From contig VTTJ01000009.1 in the NCBI GenBank assembly GCA_008364785.1, positions 1 to 64,000 on the forward strand: a stretch of DNA of 64,000 bases. Direction: 5' to 3'. The translations under genes and the position numbers were made by a program. The first letter of the stretch is position 1. The number at the start of each line of letters is the position of its first letter. Shown one piece after another: positions 26,682 to 35,105 of the stretch. Source of the DNA: Bacillus sp. BGMRC 2118. Its GTDB lineage: Bacteria; Bacillota; Bacilli; Bacillales; SA4. The notes under the pieces were generated by a model, which worked only from the letters and a program-made list of their open reading frames with translations, searched no databases and had not been told where the DNA came from.

Positions 26682-28647
26682 TTTTATTCACCTCTCCATC
26701 TTTATTTCTCCATGCACGTTCTGTTTTCACAATGTCTTTCACTTTCACATGGTAGCCATCATTGTAATCAAATGATCTAACTATTAACGCTGCTACTATT
26801 CCAGGAGCCGCAATTGCAGCAAGTAAGTGCCATTCAAATACTAAGAAGAAACCAGCTACTCCAAACAGGATTGCAAATATAAATGGTAAGCCTGAATTGC
26901 TAGGCATATGAATTTCTTCTAATTCACTTTCTTTTATTAGTAATCCTTCGTTATTCTTTTTCATGTGCCAGAATGCATCCACAGATTTCACTTCTGGAAG
27001 TTTGGCAAAGTTATAAAACTGAACTGGTGAAGCAGTTGCCCATTCTAATGTTCTTGCATCCCATGGATCTCCAGGAATGTCTCGTTTTGCGTGACGTACA
27101 CTCCAGTAAATGTTGTAGCAGAATACAGCAAATCCTGCTGCTAAAATAACGGATCCTAATGCTGAGACTAAGAACAAGTTAGAGAATCCTGATTCAACAG
27201 AAAACGTATATGCACGTCTAACTGCTCCTTTTAATCCTAAGAAGAACATCGGCATAAATGTCACGTTAAATCCGATAACAAATAACCAGAAATGCCATTT
27301 TCCTAGACGTTCGTTCAACATATGACCGAACATCTTTGGCCACCAGTAGTATAATCCAGCAAATACAGCGAATACGACACCTGGAATCAGTACATAGTGG
27401 AAGTGAGCAACTAAGAATAACGTATTATGGTATTGATAGTCTGCAGCTCCCATTGCCAGCATAACACCTGTTACCCCTCCGATGACAAAATTCGGAACGA
27501 ATGCCAGTGCCCACAGCATTGCTGTTGTAAATTTAATACGACCTTTTCGCATTGTAAACAGCCAGTTAAACATCTTCACACCAGTCGGAACAGCAATGGC
27601 CATTGTTGTGATGGAGAAGAACGAGTTAACACCAGCTCCAGCGCCCATTGTATAGAAATGGTGCACCCATACAATCATACTTAAAATTGCTATACCTACA
27701 ATGGCATACACCATTGATTTGTAACCATATAGAGATTTTCTAGAGAACGTTGCAAACACTTCAGAGAATATACCGAATGCTGGTAATGCCACGATATACA
27801 CTTCAGGGTGTCCCCATAACCAGAATAAGTTTGCCCACAGCATATCCATTCCGCCACCTGAAAGTGTGAAGAAATGAGTTCCGTATAAACGGTCTAATGT
27901 CATAAGAGCAAGTGCTACAGTGAAAATAGGGAATGCAGCTACGATGATCGCTGATGTTACTAGTGACGTCCAAGTGAACATTGGCATCTTCATTAATGTC
28001 ATGCCCTTTGTTCTCATTTTAAGGATTGTCACAATAAAGTTAATACCTGTCATTAACGTACCAATACCTGCTATTTGCAAAGCAACCGCATAATAGTTAT
28101 TCCCGATACCCGGACTAAATTCTTTACCTGCAAGTGGGAAATAAGATGTCCAACCAGCATCAGGTGAACCACCAATTACAAAGGAAATGTTAAATAACAT
28201 CGCTCCACTGAAGAACAGCCAGAAGCTTAATGCATTCAACCAAGGGAATGCCACATCACGTGCACCAATTTGTAGTGGAATAACCACGTTCATTAAACCA
28301 ATTAAGAACGGCATTGCCATAAACAAGATCATAATAACACCGTGAGTCGTGAACACTTCGTTGTAATGCTGGGCATCTAAAAGTTCCATACCTGGTCTGG
28401 ACGTTTGTGCTTTCATAAGCAATCCGTCTATTCCACCACGGAAAAACATTAATACAGCAGAAATGATATACATGATCCCGATTCTTTTATGATCGACCGT
28501 TGTAATCCATTCAGACCAAAGCCATTTCCACTTCTTCAAGTAAGTGATACCACCGACAATTCCAAGCATCGTTACTAAAATCGCAATCTGAGAACCTAGT
28601 ATTAACGGGTCACCAGTTATAAAAAACTCACTCCACTTAATGTCCAC
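26671..28647 (-). CDS. qoxB: Cytochrome aa3 quinol oxidase subunit I
   Basis: About 658 residues, the catalytic haem-copper subunit. Ligand motifs are TTHGVIM (low-spin haem), LWGHPEVYI with the CuB His and cross-linked Tyr, WVHHFYTMG (two CuB His) and VAHFHYVLIPG (haem a3 and low-spin haem). GTG 28647 is preferred because GGAGGTGA lies 5 bases upstream; the ATG at 28662 is itself part of that site. It overlaps qoxA by 11 bases. Confidence 0.95.
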   Translation of the reverse strand: MDIKWSEFFITGDPLILGSQIAILVTMLGIVGGITYLKKWKWLWSEWITTVDHKRIGIMYIISAVLMFFRGGIDGLLMKAQTSRPGMELLDAQHYNEVFTTHGVIMILFMAMPFLIGLMNVVIPLQIGARDVAFPWLNALSFWLFFSGAMLFNISFVIGGSPDAGWTSYFPLAGKEFSPGIGNNYYAVALQIAGIGTLMTGINFIVTILKMRTKGMTLMKMPMFTWTSLVTSAIIVAAFPIFTVALALMTLDRLYGTHFFTLSGGGMDMLWANLFWLWGHPEVYIVALPAFGIFSEVFATFSRKSLYGYKSMVYAIVGIAILSMIVWVHHFYTMGAGAGVNSFFSITTMAIAVPTGVKMFNWLFTMRKGRIKFTTAMLWALAFVPNFVIGGVTGVMLAMGAADYQYHNTLFLVAHFHYVLIPGVVFAVFAGLYYWWPKMFGHMLNERLGKWHFWLFVIGFNVTFMPMFFLGLKGAVRRAYTFSVESGFSNLFLVSALGSVILAAGFAVFCYNIYWSVRHAKRDIPGDPWDARTLEWATASPVQFYNFAKLPEVKSVDAFWHMKKNNEGLLIKESELEEIHMPSNSGLPFIFAILFGVAGFFLVFEWHLLAAIAAPGIVAALIVRSFDYNDGYHVKVKDIVKTERAWRNKDGEVNKIGS

Positions 28648-29641
28648 TATGGTCACCTCCATGATCCTCTACATGCTCATCTTCTTTTTTCTTATCTTCT
28701 TTATCTTCATTTACTTCTTTATCTTTTTCATCATTTTTATAATTATCTTCTTCTTCAAATGTCTTCCCTTGATATCCGTGATAACGATACAGTTCTGGGT
28801 TTGTATACGTCTTGGAATCCATATCTGCATGGTCTACCCAAGCTAAGTGAGTATTCGAGAACGTTAGTCTGCCAAGATGTGTTGGTTTGAGAAGCTCTTC
28901 ATATTCATCCTCTGTCAACTTTGGAGCCGTTTTTTGTACCTCCTTTACCCACTTATCAAAATCTTCTTGTGTTTGAGAAAGCACTTCAAACTCCATATCT
29001 GCATAGCCTCGACCATTAAAGTTCGTATTTCTTCCAAGATAAGATCCTGGGTTATCAGCAACTAAATACATTTGTGTTTCCATTTTTCCCATCGTGTACT
29101 TTTGACCACCTAGAGCAGGAATCCACATTGATTGCATTGTACTTGCTGATGTTAACTTAAATTTCACAGGAGTATCCTCTGGAATATTCATATAGTTTAC
29201 GGTTTCAATGCCGTACTCTGGATAACTAAAAATCCACTTCCAGTCAGCACTCGTTACATGAATCACAATTTCCTCTTTATCCTCATACCCTTTAGGTACC
29301 TCTTCCAAATCATACAAAGTTGTAACCGTTGGAATGGTTAGGGCAATAACAATTAGAATAGGAATGGCCGTCCAAATTACCTCTAACAATGTACTACCAT
29401 GTTCTTCTGGTGGCTCGTAGTCCATGTTTTCGGGTTTTTCACGATATTTCCATACAATATAAATAAATAGACCGAATACAACTACGACAACTAGCAGCAT
29501 CCAAATAAGCGACCAGTTAATCAGTTCCATAATACTTCTGGCGACTGGTCCTTGCGGTTCAAAAACCACCATATTGGTTTCGCAGCCAGCTAAGAGAAAC
29601 GTAGTGAATAAAGCAAGTAGTCCAATTTTATGTTTCATCAT
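28637..29641 (-). CDS. qoxA: Cytochrome aa3 quinol oxidase subunit II, lipoprotein
   Basis: 334 residues. The lipobox LLAGC ends a short signal, followed by two transmembrane helices and a cupredoxin domain (VTSADWKWIFSYPEYGIETV, MQSMWIPALGGQKYTMGKME). The Cys/His CuA ligands of cytochrome c oxidases are absent, so it is a quinol oxidase. The C terminus is a charged tail rich in Lys, Glu and Asp, ending with HVEDHGGDHSGH, which is unusual and may bind metal. AAGGAG precedes two consecutive ATGs. First gene of qoxABCD. Confidence 0.95.
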   Translation of the reverse strand: MMKHKIGLLALFTTFLLAGCETNMVVFEPQGPVARSIMELINWSLIWMLLVVVVVFGLFIYIVWKYREKPENMDYEPPEEHGSTLLEVIWTAIPILIVIALTIPTVTTLYDLEEVPKGYEDKEEIVIHVTSADWKWIFSYPEYGIETVNYMNIPEDTPVKFKLTSASTMQSMWIPALGGQKYTMGKMETQMYLVADNPGSYLGRNTNFNGRGYADMEFEVLSQTQEDFDKWVKEVQKTAPKLTEDEYEELLKPTHLGRLTFSNTHLAWVDHADMDSKTYTNPELYRYHGYQGKTFEEEDNYKNDEKDKEVNEDKEDKKKEDEHVEDHGGDHSGH

Positions 29642-29844
29642 CTCATCTCCTTATAGATGAAAAAATAGTGTAAGTAGTTCGTAAAGTTTGTGTAATATTT
29701 CACAATATCAAAAACGAAGAATTGTTCAACCCTTCACAAACTTACCAAAAAGATAAAAGGTGCTTTTCTCAAAACACACTTAATCTAATTTGTAAATAAA
29801 TCTTATCACACACACATCCAATTTACTGTGACAGAAATAAGAAA

Positions 29845-29890
29845 AGAGTGTGTCTAAAATATGAAGGAATAATTTAGACTAGCACACTCT
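29845..29890 (-). terminator. Hairpin with T-rich tail in the qox upstream region
   Basis: AGAGTGTG/CACACTCT plus inner TCTAAA/TTTAGA with a 4-base bulge. On the minus strand it is followed by TTTTCTTATTTC. Lying about 200 bases upstream of qoxA, it could be a leader attenuator or the terminator of an upstream transcript. The rest of the 614-base gap 29642-30255 holds the repeat array and a second terminator listed separately, and no gene. Confidence 0.5.
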
Positions 29891-30038
29891 GAAAATGTCT
29901 ATTCAGCAGCTATTTCCATCCTTTATTGTGAATGGAAAATGTTATATAAAATGTATGTGTTTCTCATCTAAAATGTGTATTTTAATGTGCCATTAGTGCG
30001 TTAATTAATATAGATACGTATTTGTGGCGTTTTCGAAG

Positions 30039-30160
30039 TTGTAGGAATTATTAAGGATCTGAAGGGATTTTTCATATAGTTGAAGGGATTCTCACAATTC
30101 TGAAAGGAAAATTTATAAAGTTGTAGGAATCCTTCAGAATGTGAAGGGATATTTGCTCTT
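30039..30160. repeat. Six phased 20/21-bp repeats (core GAAGGGAT / GTAGGAAT)
   Basis: Cores begin at 30041, 30061, 30082, 30102, 30123 and 30143, with spacings of 20, 21, 20, 21 and 20 bases, about two helical turns each. Each is preceded by TT, CT or GT. Sequences between the cores are AT-rich and variable. The array is non-coding and sits between the 30.3-kb ORF terminator and qoxA. Confidence 0.7.
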
Positions 30161-30172
30161 CGAACAAAAATT

Positions 30173-30199
30173 GGCTAACTCTCATATAGAAAGTTAGCC
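30173..30199 (-). terminator. Terminator of the 30.3-kb gene
   Basis: GGCTAACT / AGTTAGCC with an 11-base loop; on the minus strand followed by AATTTTTG. Confidence 0.7.
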
Positions 30200-30255
30200 A
30201 TTTGCTACCTAAATTAATGTGAAGGCTATTTCATAAAGAATATGGCAAGTCAAAT

Positions 30256-30687
30256 TTAATAACTATCTACCTCTTCTGCCTTATTATTCTTCTTTCTGAA
30301 TATGAATCGGACAATCCTTAACACGATAAACAAAAAGAAAATGACGGCAACAAAGGAACCGATAGAAAATAGCACTTCACTTAACCGATAAATATCCATA
30401 CTGCTTGGAACAATAAAAAAGAAAGAAAGAATCCCCATAGCTTTTATAGGCTTCAAGCCAAGCTCTGTAAATTTCGTTTCGTAAAAGCTAAAGAGCTTAT
30501 AGTCCACCTCTGTTGTCCTATATTCAATCACATCTTCATCTATCCAGCTCACTAACTTATCAGGGAAGGTTCCTTTTTTATTTTCCTGTAATTCTTCACT
30601 TTGCCACTTTGTATAGTCCGTTTCACTAGGATTCGTAAAATACAATAAAACACTTACTAATAGAATAAAAAACATCAGTTTCTTCAT
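30256..30687 (-). CDS. Membrane protein of unknown function
   Basis: 143 residues. An N-terminal hydrophobic segment (LMFFILLVSVLLYFTNPSET) is followed by a soluble region of about 60 residues, two further hydrophobic helices near 85-95 and 105-125, and a basic, charged tail RKKNNKAEEVDSY. The TNPSETDYTKW stretch recalls DUF4359-type proteins, but this is uncertain. AAGGAG-like site precedes ATG. It lies 20 bases downstream of the ATL gene and may be co-transcribed with it. Confidence 0.65.
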   Translation of the reverse strand: MKKLMFFILLVSVLLYFTNPSETDYTKWQSEELQENKKGTFPDKLVSWIDEDVIEYRTTEVDYKLFSFYETKFTELGLKPIKAMGILSFFFIVPSSMDIYRLSEVLFSIGSFVAVIFFLFIVLRIVRFIFRKKNNKAEEVDSY

Positions 30688-30707
30688 TAATTACTCCTTC
30701 TACCTAT

Positions 30708-31028
30708 CTACATGTCAGCTACTAAAGGATGATATCTGTATTTGTCTAAGTCAATTCTTCCACTTTCCGTAAATTCTATGCCTTCTCTTTCTAGCAAAAG
30801 CTTCTGAGTATACACACCTTCTTCATCTTGCAATGCGATTTCGCCTTTTGCATTAACGACTCTATGCCACGGCAATTGATAGTTTTTACTCATTGAATGA
30901 AGAATTCGTACAACTTGCCTGGCACCTCTTGGACTACCGGCAAGTGCAGCAATTTGACCATACGTCATTACTTTTCCAGTAGGAATATGTCGAATGATCT
31001 TTATTGTTTTCTTCGTGAAGTCCTTCAA
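30708..31028 (-). CDS. Alkyltransferase-like (ATL) DNA-damage-binding protein, MGMT family
   Basis: A 106-residue C-terminal-type MGMT domain: VMTYGQIAALAGSPRGARQV (DNA-binding helix with Arg finger) and LPWHRVVNAKGEIAL. The active-site PCHR cysteine is Trp here (PWHR), the defining feature of ATL proteins. These bind O6-alkylguanine without repairing it and flag it for nucleotide excision repair. It lies 11 bases downstream of the MBL-fold gene. Confidence 0.88.
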   Translation of the reverse strand: MKDFTKKTIKIIRHIPTGKVMTYGQIAALAGSPRGARQVVRILHSMSKNYQLPWHRVVNAKGEIALQDEEGVYTQKLLLEREGIEFTESGRIDLDKYRYHPLVADM

Positions 31029-31039
31029 GATAACACCCT

Positions 31040-31945
31040 CTATTTATTCAACTTACGAATGAGTTTCATGTTTTGTTCAAATACCTTTGCGCCTGACCAC
31101 GCCTTATATCTATCGGGAATATCATTATCGTTGCTATTCTTTATATCATAAAAGTAATGAAGCAAGGATTGAATATCTTGTTTTGATCCAATTGGTCCGT
31201 GTCCTGGTATGAATATTTTAATTTCAAAACAATCTACCTTAGTTAATATTTCAATCCATTTTTCTACACTTGAATCTCCTTCGAAAAGTGTAGGATGTGT
31301 TTCAACAAATAACAAATCCCCCATAAATGCAACTTTTTCTTCCGGAATATAGAGAAACGAATCACATATTGAGTGACCACCGCCTAAGGTAATAAGTTTT
31401 GCTGTTCTCTTTTCCCCGTAAAAAGTAAACTCATCATTATATGTATAGTTGGGAAGTGTAACTTCTAAAGTTGGAAGTGACAACGCAATTTCTTTGAGAA
31501 ATAAGATTTGCTTATGCAGGCTTTCGTTTTCATTGTTTTCATTCTTATATTGCTTTTCTAAAGATTGAATATACTTATGAAGATTAGCAATGTCATCCTT
31601 TTGCTTTTGTATCCTTGAAGGATGTATTTCTCTCATTTTGTCATATGTTTTTTCTGATGAAATGATAGAGCAATCCTTAAAGATTTGATTTCCTCTAATA
31701 TGATCTCCGTGCCAATGGCTATTTACAACCCAAGATACTTTCTTCCCTGTTGTTTGTTCTGCTATCTCTTTTAACTCCTTTGCTGCTTGCTGGGTATTAA
31801 ACGTATCGAATACTAGTGTTTTATCCCCCAAGTCTACAAATCCTGCATTAGCGACTGCTCCAGTTCCTTCTTTAGCTAGGGCTGCGTACACTCCCTCACC
31901 TATTTGTTCTATCCTAAAATGCTTACAGTTTACTAGATTCTTCAC
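31040..31945 (-). CDS. MBL-fold metallo-hydrolase
   Basis: About 301 residues. The metal motif HWHGDHIRGN (HxHxDH) lies near residue 80, with later GGGHSICDSF, MGDLLF and FIPGHGP supplying further ligands. It therefore looks like a full, active beta-lactamase-fold hydrolase of unknown substrate. An internal lysine- and glutamate-rich coiled stretch (KQKDDIANLHKYIQSLEKQY) is inserted near residue 110. GTG 31945 was chosen because GGAGG lies 9 bases before it and it overlaps the TGA of the alpha/beta hydrolase (GTGA). Confidence 0.82.
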   Translation of the reverse strand: MKNLVNCKHFRIEQIGEGVYAALAKEGTGAVANAGFVDLGDKTLVFDTFNTQQAAKELKEIAEQTTGKKVSWVVNSHWHGDHIRGNQIFKDCSIISSEKTYDKMREIHPSRIQKQKDDIANLHKYIQSLEKQYKNENNENESLHKQILFLKEIALSLPTLEVTLPNYTYNDEFTFYGEKRTAKLITLGGGHSICDSFLYIPEEKVAFMGDLLFVETHPTLFEGDSSVEKWIEILTKVDCFEIKIFIPGHGPIGSKQDIQSLLHYFYDIKNSNDNDIPDRYKAWSGAKVFEQNMKLIRKLNK

Positions 31946-32811
31946 GAAATCAATCCTCCAAGCTTTTTCTGAACGATCCATCTATCAATTTCGTATATTA
32001 CCGTTTTCGGTCGATCCCATTGAAGCATATGCCCGGTATCTTCCAATTTCATCACTGTAACATCCTGCACTTTATCACGCAGTTCTGCTATTCCCTTTTT
32101 CCTTGCAGTATCCAACTCACGAGGATTTGTTGCATGAAGCAATAATAAAGGTACTTGAATATATGAATAGGTGTCCTTGAACGGCTCTTGGAAAAATGAC
32201 TTAATAATTGATAAAACCGTACTCTTTGAAGCAATTAATTCATACGCTTCATCTCGCCTAATAATGATTGATTCCACCATACTTTCCAACTCTTCAATTC
32301 CTCTAGTTGAGTAGGTCTTATATTCTTCTTTTATACTTTCTATAGTAGGATGAGTCGAGTTTTCCATATATTCTTCCCAACCACTGTATGCTTTCTCAAA
32401 TGTCATATCATCTTGAAACGCTGGAAAAGTAAATCCACCGTCCAACAAAATAACACCTTTAACGTTGGAAGGAAAATGCTTTGTAAAATGAAGTGCAACA
32501 TCTGCCCCCCATGAGTGACCAATCATGATAAAGGGTTCATCTAGTATGTTTTCTAACACGGCATTTAACCAGATGGCTATCTCTGAAAATAGATATTGTC
32601 GTTCTTCTTGAAAAGGTGAAGTTTCCCCGTGACCTGGTAAATCAATCGCAACTACATGGAATTTTTCAGCTAATAGTGGAGCTACTTCAGCATAACTATA
32701 GATGGCACTTCCAGCTAATCCATGTAATAAAACGAGAGCAGTATTACCCGGTTTTCCGTATTCATAGTAGGTAATGTGTTTTTCATCTATTTTTAAAAAA
32801 TGCTTTCTCAT
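31942..32811 (-). CDS. Alpha/beta hydrolase
   Basis: About 289 residues with the oxyanion segment LVLLHGLAGSAIYSY, nucleophile elbow MIGHSWGAD (Ser), a late Asp in LLLLHATNPRELD and catalytic His in LEDTGHMLQWDRP. ATG 32811 is preferred because AGGGGG lies 9 bases upstream; an ATG at 32838 has no site. Its stop overlaps the MBL-fold gene start, so the two hydrolases are translationally coupled. Substrate unknown. Confidence 0.85.
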   Translation of the reverse strand: MRKHFLKIDEKHITYYEYGKPGNTALVLLHGLAGSAIYSYAEVAPLLAEKFHVVAIDLPGHGETSPFQEERQYLFSEIAIWLNAVLENILDEPFIMIGHSWGADVALHFTKHFPSNVKGVILLDGGFTFPAFQDDMTFEKAYSGWEEYMENSTHPTIESIKEEYKTYSTRGIEELESMVESIIIRRDEAYELIASKSTVLSIIKSFFQEPFKDTYSYIQVPLLLLHATNPRELDTARKKGIAELRDKVQDVTVMKLEDTGHMLQWDRPKTVIYEIDRWIVQKKLGGLIS

Positions 32812-32827
32812 AAAAGAAATCCCCCTA

Positions 32828-33058
32828 TTAATCTTCATCCTTTACATCAATATCTTCAGGAATTGGCTCATTGAGCACATCTTCTACTAACTTCTTGTAT
32901 TTCTCCATTTGCTGGAGGTGTGTATGAAATTGATCTTTATATAGTAAATACTGCTCTCCATCAAATACTGCTCTAACTTTTTTCTCTTTTATTAGCTTTT
33001 CAATATATTCTTCAGATACTGATAAATATTCAGCAGTTTCCTTAACCGTTAAGTACAT
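32828..33058 (-). CDS. Small helix-turn-helix (excisionase/MerR-like) protein
   Basis: 76 residues. YLTVKETAEYLSVSEEYIEK followed by LIKEKKVRAVFDGEQYLLYK is the winged helix-turn-helix typical of excisionase-family domains. The remaining part is an acidic C terminus (EPIPEDIDVKDED). It leads the hydrolase, MBL, ATL and membrane-protein run on the minus strand. Possibly a regulator of that operon; no phage context. Confidence 0.75.
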   Translation of the reverse strand: MYLTVKETAEYLSVSEEYIEKLIKEKKVRAVFDGEQYLLYKDQFHTHLQQMEKYKKLVEDVLNEPIPEDIDVKDED

Positions 33059-33163
33059 CGTCTTATAACCCCTTTACTTCATTGCTTTCTATTTTTAACT
33101 TACCATTTTTTCACATGAAATTATATACCGTTAAAACAATCCCATTGGATATCATTATATTCA

Positions 33164-33180
33164 TGTAAGGTTTTCTGACA
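33164..33180 (+). promoter_or_regulatory. TnrA/GlnR-like box upstream of the ammonium transporter
   Basis: TGTAAGGTTTTCTGACA matches the consensus TGTNANAWWWTNTNACA except for one base. It lies about 29 bases before the -35 element. Nitrogen-limitation activation by TnrA is the expected role, as for B. subtilis nrgA. Confidence 0.7.
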
Positions 33181-33208
33181 TAATTATCAGAAAATTTTCT
33201 TTTTTCTG

Positions 33209-33237
33209 TTGACATTTCTTATAAAGGAGCATAAATT
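33209..33237 (+). promoter_or_regulatory. Sigma-A promoter of the ammonium transporter
   Basis: TTGACA at 33209-33214 and TAAATT at 33232-33237, separated by 17 bases. Confidence 0.75.
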
Positions 33238-33256
33238 ATAACTAATCAATTATTCA

Positions 33257-33273
33257 TGTTAGATTTCCTTACA
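33257..33273 (-). promoter_or_regulatory. Second TnrA/GlnR-like box, downstream of the promoter
   Basis: TGTTAGATTTCCTTACA, one base from consensus. With the first box it forms an inverted pair (TTCATGTAAGG ... CCTTACATGAA) around the promoter. Its place just after the likely transcription start suits repression by GlnR or TnrA. Confidence 0.6.
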
Positions 33274-33295
33274 TGAATGAGGAGGAGGAGAAAAA

Positions 33296-34564
33296 ATGGA
33301 GAGTTCATTTTTATTAAACAGCCTTTGGGTCATGCTAAGTGCTATTTTAGTAATTTTTATGTTAGGTGGTTTCATCCTTCTGGAAGCTGGTTCGACTCGG
33401 ATGAAAAACGCGGGACATATTGCAGGAAAAACAATCTTCACATTTGGATTATCTTCTCTTGTGTTTTGGGCTGTTGGATATGCTTTTATCTTTGGGAGCA
33501 ATGGTAACCTTTTTGTCGGACTGTCTGACTTCTTCTATTCTGGTTATGATATCGAGGCACTAAGTTTATCTGGCCCTGTTTTCTTCTTATTTCAGTTAGC
33601 TTTTGCCGGAATATCAATTACAATTGCACTTGGGGGATTCGCAGAGCGTGCGAAGCTTTCCGTTTATGTACTATTTACCTTATTATTTGCTGCGCTTGTC
33701 TACCCGGTCATCGCACATTGGATCTGGGGAGGAGGCTGGCTTGCGGAACATGGAAAACAAGACTTTGCCGGATCGACTGTGGTTCATTTAACAGGGGCTA
33801 TGGCAGCATTTGCAGCCACCATTCTGTTAAAACCTCGTATCGGAAAATATAACAAAGACGGCTCGACGAATAACATCTATGGACATAACCAAGTTTATAC
33901 CGCACTTGGCGTACTCATTCTTTGGATCGGCTGGTTCGGATTTAATGCAGGCAGCACAGTATCAGTTGACAACGGCTTCTTTGGATTTGTCGCCCTAAAC
34001 ACAAACCTGGCAGCAGGTGCAGGAGCAGTTGCAGCACTTATTATCTCTTGGCTAGTATTAGGAAAATCAGATGTACCCACTTTACTAAATGGAGCATTAG
34101 CAGGGCTCGTCGCCATCACAGCATCTTGTGCATTTGTTGACACATGGGCAGCTGTTGTAATTGGTTTCATTGCTGGTATACTCGTATTTTATAGTGCTCG
34201 TTTCTTTGAAAAGCGAAAAATTGATGACCCAATCTATGCACTATCTGTCCATGGTACAGCTGGCGTTTGGGGTACCCTTTCTACAGGTTTCTTCGCAACT
34301 CCAGAACTCGCAACAGTTGGATTACCCGGCTTATTTTACGGTGGAGGATTTGAACAGCTTGGCGTTCAAGCTTTAGGAGTCGTTACTTCAGGTGGATATG
34401 CCTTCGCAGTATCTTTCATTTTATTAGTAGCTTGCAAGTATCTATTAAAAGGACTTCGCGTCACAGAGGAAGAGGAGATTATGGGATTAGACGTGAGCGA
34501 GCACGGCAGTTATGGCTATCCGGAGGTTTTTTTATCCTCAATAGAAGACAAAGTGAGTTCTTAA
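33296..34564 (+). CDS. Ammonium transporter (AmtB/NrgA)
   Basis: A 422-residue, 11-helix channel. Typical Amt segments include the GFILLEAGSTRMKNAGHIAGKT start region, GGWLAEHGKQDFAGSTVVHL (with the pore segment), GHNQVYTALGVLILWIGWFG and FVDTWAAVVIG. The twin-histidine helices appear as VYALSVHGTAGVWG in the second half. It is transcribed alone: no glnK/nrgB follows, unlike B. subtilis nrgAB. Two TnrA-like boxes flank its promoter. Confidence 0.93.
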   Translation: MESSFLLNSLWVMLSAILVIFMLGGFILLEAGSTRMKNAGHIAGKTIFTFGLSSLVFWAVGYAFIFGSNGNLFVGLSDFFYSGYDIEALSLSGPVFFLFQLAFAGISITIALGGFAERAKLSVYVLFTLLFAALVYPVIAHWIWGGGWLAEHGKQDFAGSTVVHLTGAMAAFAATILLKPRIGKYNKDGSTNNIYGHNQVYTALGVLILWIGWFGFNAGSTVSVDNGFFGFVALNTNLAAGAGAVAALIISWLVLGKSDVPTLLNGALAGLVAITASCAFVDTWAAVVIGFIAGILVFYSARFFEKRKIDDPIYALSVHGTAGVWGTLSTGFFATPELATVGLPGLFYGGGFEQLGVQALGVVTSGGYAFAVSFILLVACKYLLKGLRVTEEEEIMGLDVSEHGSYGYPEVFLSSIEDKVSS

Positions 34565-34569
34565 TTGAA

Positions 34570-34603
34570 AAAAGATAGGAAGACTTTCGTCTTCCTATCT
34601 TTT
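34570..34603. terminator. Bidirectional terminator after the ammonium transporter
   Basis: AAAGATAGGAAGAC / GTCTTCCTATCTTT, 14-bp stem with a TTTC loop; it also serves the small minus-strand gene beside it. Confidence 0.85.
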
Positions 34604-34611
34604 CATTTATA

Positions 34612-34761
34612 TTATTTATCTGTTTGTTTTTGCTTCTTTTTCAAATAATCCGCACGTATTTTTTCAATTTGCTGCTTTTTATCAAATTTGGCAGGCTTCT
34701 GTTTTTCATGAAACTTTGTCACGGCTAACTGACCTTTGGAATCTAATTGATATTTTCCCAC
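34612..34761 (-). CDS. Small basic protein (49 residues)
   Basis: An unannotated-size frame from GTG 34761 (AGGTGA five bases before it) to TAA at 34612. It opens MGKYQLDSKGQLAVTKFHEK and continues with a very lysine-rich C-terminal part, KKKQKQTDK. Codon use and the shared terminator at 34570 support a gene. It resembles the short, conserved Lys-rich Bacillus proteins without known function. No membrane segment. Confidence 0.55.
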   Translation of the reverse strand: MGKYQLDSKGQLAVTKFHEKQKPAKFDKKQQIEKIRADYLKKKQKQTDK

Positions 34762-35105
34762 TTTGTTCACCTACTTTTCTAGTCTTTAAGAGAATCTATT
34801 CAACAAATATACTATACCTTAATTTACTGAAGTAAACCTTAATACTTTATTTGTGTACTGCTAACTTTGCATCTATCAGTAAAAACGTTAAACCTTTTAA
34901 AAGAAGGAGTAAACTAAGATTGTTTATTATTAATATTCACTAATTACTTTGTGACGGATTATTATTTTCAATTAAAATCCCCACTATTCTAAGTACCTTT
35001 TCACCAAACTACATTTATTGCTAACTGCCACATAAGAAGGTTTAATTTTTCCTTTTTTGGCTACATTGGGGAGAGTGATGAAAAATTCGGTTGAGGTGAA
35101 ATAGC
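34762..35105. other. Intergenic stretch without recognisable content
   Basis: 344 AT-rich bases between the small basic gene and the 35.1-kb membrane-protein gene. No credible frame, repeat or terminator seen. AAAAGAAGGAG near 34900 has no convincing start codon after it. The divergent promoters of the two genes must lie here. Confidence 0.5.

Noticed and set aside
29757..29850. GGTGCTTTTCTC ... GAAAAGAGTG as a further MITE
   Set aside because: Weak end similarity, no internal blocks and no target duplication.
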